Below are positions 61,004 through 64,000 of a DNA stretch of 64,000 nt, one piece after another. The notes below the pieces were generated by a model. It had not been told where the DNA came from and ran no database searches. It saw only the letters and a list, made by a program, of their open reading frames with translations. Source of the DNA: an uncultured Bacteroidales bacterium (GTDB lineage Bacteria > Bacteroidota > Bacteroidia > Bacteroidales > Bacteroidaceae); the NCBI GenBank assembly GCA_902799355.1, contig CADCAG010000025.1, forward strand, positions 1 through 64,000, in the 5' to 3' direction. Numbering within the stretch: position 1 is the first letter of the stretch; each line of letters begins with the position of its first letter. A program made the translations under genes and the position numbers.

Positions 61004-62602
61004 TTATCTACGGCTCTTTTCAGCCTCTTCTCGTTTAGATTTATAGAAGCGGTCTACAAAGTCTATCTGTTTTCGGTTGGGCACCGTGATGAGTGAAGCA
61101 CCGTTGCTGAACTGTATCGTGGTAGCCTTTTGCTCGTCGAAGGTGGGCCAGTATGGAAGTCCCTTGCCATTGGGATTACAGGTCTTGGCAAAGTTCACCC
61201 AGTACTGCTGCAGAATCTCAGCGACAGCAGCCTCATGGGGATACTTGGCAGCCTGACCGAGGAATGTCTCGTTCAGATACATGATGTCGTCAGCATGGGC
61301 CACACCTTTACGACGTGCATCGGGCGAGAAGCTGACTGTCGAGGGTTGTGCCAGGAAAGCAGCATATACCCCACTCTTTCCCGTCTTGCTCTGTAGCTTA
61401 GCCCAGGCGTATGATGGCCATGCAAAACCCATATCGCGGAATGCATCGCCAAAGCCGTGCCACGCCTCGTCGTCTGTATTGCCGGGATATACCTTCAGTG
61501 CTTCGTCAGCAAAGTCACCGAATATCTGGCGTACCTGCTTCTGGTAGTCTTCTACCTTAATATTAGCAGGACTGAACAGGGCACCCTCATCGCTGTTGGT
61601 CATGATGATAACAGGAACATCGTTATATTCGCCACGCTCATAGAGACGGTACTGGTCGTCGCAGATCACATAGCCGTCCACGCAAGGCCAGAAGCCCTCA
61701 AATCCCACATTACCGTCGCAGAGTGCCATAGCATCCATCTTACGCATCTGCTTGATATTTTTCTTCTTCAGGAATTTCTGGAAGTCCACACCCTGTTGTT
61801 CAGCACCCTTCTGCGAGGCGTCCAAACCTAGACTGCGGGGTGCGTCTTTCCAGGGAGCAAAAGAACCACCACTATGGCTGATAGCGGCACGGAACAGTCC
61901 CTTGGTCAAGGGCGAAGCACACAGCATGCTACAACTGATGGCACCTGCCGACTCGCCAAAGATGGTAACCTTTGAAGGGTCGCCGCCAAAGTTCACAATG
62001 TTTCGCTGTACCCACTGCAAAGCATATATCTGATCCAGCAGACCATAATTACCAGAGTGTCCGTCGGGCGACTCCTTGCTCAGCTCCGGATGAGCCATGA
62101 ATCCCAGTGCTCCTGTACGATACTCAACACTGACGATAACCACGCCACGACGTGCTAGACTGGTCCACAGGTCGCCACCGTACCACTCTGTACGAAAGCC
62201 ACCGCCATGAATCCATACCATCACCGGTAGTCGCTCAGCAACAGACTTCGCAGGTGTGGCAATGCCCAAATACAGACAGTCCTCACTCATCGTGTCTGCC
62301 TTACGGTCAGGACGTGTAGGCTGTGGAGGCAACGGACCGAACGTGTCGCACACCCTGACGCCCTCCCACGACTTGGCAGGTTGTGGAGCCTTCCAGCGCA
62401 GGTCTCCCACAGGAGGAGCTGCATAGGGGATTGCTCTATAGACGGCCAGATCGGTGCCGTCCAGTACACCTTGTACATCGCCCGTTTCTACGTGCGTCAT
62501 CAACAGCGGTTGTTGCGCTGTTGTTACTTGACCATTGGTCTTCTGTGGTGCCAGTGTCGTCATTGTGACGACAGCAAGCAAAAGGGAAAATATGTGTTTC
62601 AT
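61004..62602 (-). CDS. secreted carboxylesterase/lipase, type B
   Basis: From ATG 62602 the product is 532 aa with a signal peptide (MKHIFSLLLAVVTMTTLAPQ). Alpha/beta-hydrolase features are the oxyanion segment WIHGGGFRTEWYGG, the nucleophile elbow TIFGESAGAISCSM near residue 215, an acid in MTNSDEGALFS near residue 335 and the catalytic His in RKGVAHADDIMYL. N-terminal GVLDGTDLAVYRAIPYAAPP and EDCLYLGIATP are typical of type B carboxylesterases. It probably removes acyl groups from polysaccharides or lipids outside the inner membrane. The ATG lies 4 nt after a perfect -7 box. Confidence 0.92.
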   Translation of the reverse strand: MKHIFSLLLAVVTMTTLAPQKTNGQVTTAQQPLLMTHVETGDVQGVLDGTDLAVYRAIPYAAPPVGDLRWKAPQPAKSWEGVRVCDTFGPLPPQPTRPDRKADTMSEDCLYLGIATPAKSVAERLPVMVWIHGGGFRTEWYGGDLWTSLARRGVVIVSVEYRTGALGFMAHPELSKESPDGHSGNYGLLDQIYALQWVQRNIVNFGGDPSKVTIFGESAGAISCSMLCASPLTKGLFRAAISHSGGSFAPWKDAPRSLGLDASQKGAEQQGVDFQKFLKKKNIKQMRKMDAMALCDGNVGFEGFWPCVDGYVICDDQYRLYERGEYNDVPVIIMTNSDEGALFSPANIKVEDYQKQVRQIFGDFADEALKVYPGNTDDEAWHGFGDAFRDMGFAWPSYAWAKLQSKTGKSGVYAAFLAQPSTVSFSPDARRKGVAHADDIMYLNETFLGQAAKYPHEAAVAEILQQYWVNFAKTCNPNGKGLPYWPTFDEQKATTIQFSNGASLITVPNRKQIDFVDRFYKSKREEAEKSRR

Positions 62603-62606
62603 GCTG

Positions 62607-62614
62607 CAAATATA
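62607..62614 (-). promoter_or_regulatory. -7 box (TATATTTG) 4 nt before the esterase ATG
   Basis: CAAATATA on the plus strand reads TATATTTG on the minus strand; the sequence is TATATTTG-CAGC-ATG. Transcription would start at or beside the start codon. Confidence 0.55.
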
Positions 62615-62653
62615 CAAAAAAAATATTGAATTTTATTCAATATACACTGTTAA

Positions 62654-63175
62654 TTATTGCTGCAAAGACAGAAAGAACCGCTGGAACTCACTTTCGAAAT
62701 TGGGAGTAAGTATCCCCTGCCCTATGGCGTCGCGGATTTCCAGAAGACTCCAGAAACGGCCACCGTCGAGTTCGTCCTGTGAGGGCTGGATGGGGCCGTC
62801 ATAGATGGTACGGTGGACATAGACGAGTTCACGCTCACGCAGACTCTCGAAGACATATTTCCCCATGGCTATAGGGGCAAAGTCGGTGATGCCCAGCTCC
62901 TCGCGAACCTCGCGGCGGAGGGCATCTTCGGGATTCTCTCCATAGTCAATATGGCCACCGACGGCAGTATCCCACTTGCCTGGCTGGATGTCTTTCCACT
63001 CTGGGCGTCGCTGCAGGTAAATGTCACCCTGGGAATTGAACACATGAAGGTGGACAACGGGGTGCAACAGATGCGTGCCACTATGACACTCACCACGCGT
63101 AGCCTTGCCCACAACACGCCCCTCTTCGTCAACAATGGGGAATAACTCTTGTGAATTGTCTTTCTTCTGTTCCAT
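62654..63175 (-). CDS. Nudix hydrolase
   Basis: A 173-aa protein with an intact Nudix box, GHIDYGENPEDALRREVREE followed by LGI, matching GX5EX7REUXEEXGU. N-terminal FPIVDEEGRVVGKATRGECH and VVHLHVFNSQGDIYLQRRPE resemble the IDI-like/YfcD-type Nudix group. It would hydrolyse a nucleoside diphosphate derivative; substrate unknown. Unlike the AraR-like protein it keeps all catalytic glutamates. The ATG lies 4 nt after a perfect -7 box. Confidence 0.93.
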   Translation of the reverse strand: MEQKKDNSQELFPIVDEEGRVVGKATRGECHSGTHLLHPVVHLHVFNSQGDIYLQRRPEWKDIQPGKWDTAVGGHIDYGENPEDALRREVREELGITDFAPIAMGKYVFESLRERELVYVHRTIYDGPIQPSQDELDGGRFWSLLEIRDAIGQGILTPNFESEFQRFFLSLQQ

Positions 63176-63179
63176 GCTG

Positions 63180-63187
63180 CAAAGTTA
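63180..63187 (-). promoter_or_regulatory. -7 box (TAACTTTG) 4 nt before the Nudix ATG
   Basis: CAAAGTTA reads TAACTTTG on the minus strand; the sequence is TAACTTTG-CAGC-ATG, the same spacing as the neighbouring esterase gene. Confidence 0.55.
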
Positions 63188-63270
63188 CAACTTTTGGCGA
63201 TTATAAGTTGTATGAATATCGATAAAGTGGAAAAAACGCTCATGTTTTAGCTATTTTTTGCAAAGTGTGC

Positions 63271-63301
63271 TTTGCATTTCGCAGAATTATTTGTAACTTT
63301 G
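63271..63301 (+). promoter_or_regulatory. promoter of the PFOR gene
   Basis: TTTG (63271-63274), 19 bp, then TAACTTTG (63294-63301): a complete consensus. It is followed by an AT-rich leader of about 90 nt up to the ATG at 63399 with no other feature. Confidence 0.78.
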
Positions 63302-63365
63302 CAGGCGTTTATAAACAAATACTAATTTTTAGGTATTAATAATAATAGGTAATAGGAAATAATAA

Positions 63366-64000
<635 letters not shown>

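Overview
The window looks like chromosomal DNA of a Prevotella-type bacterium (Bacteroidales). The signs are a SusC/SusD pair, an LpxC-FabZ fusion, a 'smalltalk' microprotein, Bacteroidetes-type promoters (a TAnnTTTG -7 box, sometimes with TTTG about 19-20 bp upstream), and GLUG-type and glycoside hydrolase surface proteins with short C-terminal 'DLQGRR...GIYIV/GMYIM...GRK' tails. Almost everything is protein coding. RNA genes seen are RNase P RNA and one tRNA-Arg(ACG).

Layout. 0-2.2 kb: smalltalk peptide, a Bro-N/Fic fusion, a bile acid:Na+ symporter-family carrier. 2.2-8.8 kb: a large GH2 beta-galactosidase, then ffh-folD-small TPR gene. 8.8-18 kb: an OmpP1/FadL-like protein with a Tyr/Trp-rich secreted protein, prmA, a PpiD-like foldase, and the envelope operon OMP-lptC-CorC/HlyC-like. 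18-24.9 kb: a DUF4105 protein, a PafA-like phosphatase that has lost its active site, secA, an ABC ATPase. 25-37.7 kb: accessory region, visibly more AT-rich in its first part, with a DUF262/HNH protein, a type IIG/ISP-like restriction-modification protein, a RhuM remnant, an unknown gene with a highly structured leader, a GLUG surface protein, a TlpA-type thioredoxin, a HigBA remnant, and tRNA-Arg with duplicated 3' ends. 37.9-43.9 kb: SusCD, YihY, rnpB. 44-54.6 kb: valS, an HD hydrolase and the lipid A/cell wall cluster lpxD-lpxC/fabZ-lpxA-miaA-PBP1A. 54.7-60.9 kb: an L-arabinose operon (mutarotase, Na+ symporter, AraR-like Nudix regulator, araD, araA). 60.9-64 kb: a carboxylesterase, a Nudix hydrolase and the start of pyruvate:ferredoxin oxidoreductase.

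Most notable observations: (1) an unrecognised 282-aa gene with a leader of about 250 nt holding several hairpins and three micro-ORFs, followed by a cluster of repeated and inverted ACAGCTAATAC units; (2) genes that look intact except for one out-of-frame internal loss (type IIG enzyme, RhuM, HigB, PFOR, perhaps a 69-aa gene), which is either real decay or an assembly problem, the loss in the core gene PFOR making the second explanation serious; (3) in-frame palindromic insertions in three unrelated proteins; (4) dispersed arrays with a 7-bp period, inside genes and between them; (5) three copies of the tRNA-Arg 3' end, two within a perfect 67-bp direct repeat; (6) start codons placed 4 nt after a -7 box, suggesting leaderless mRNAs. 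All family assignments are from sequence reading and memory; no search was run.
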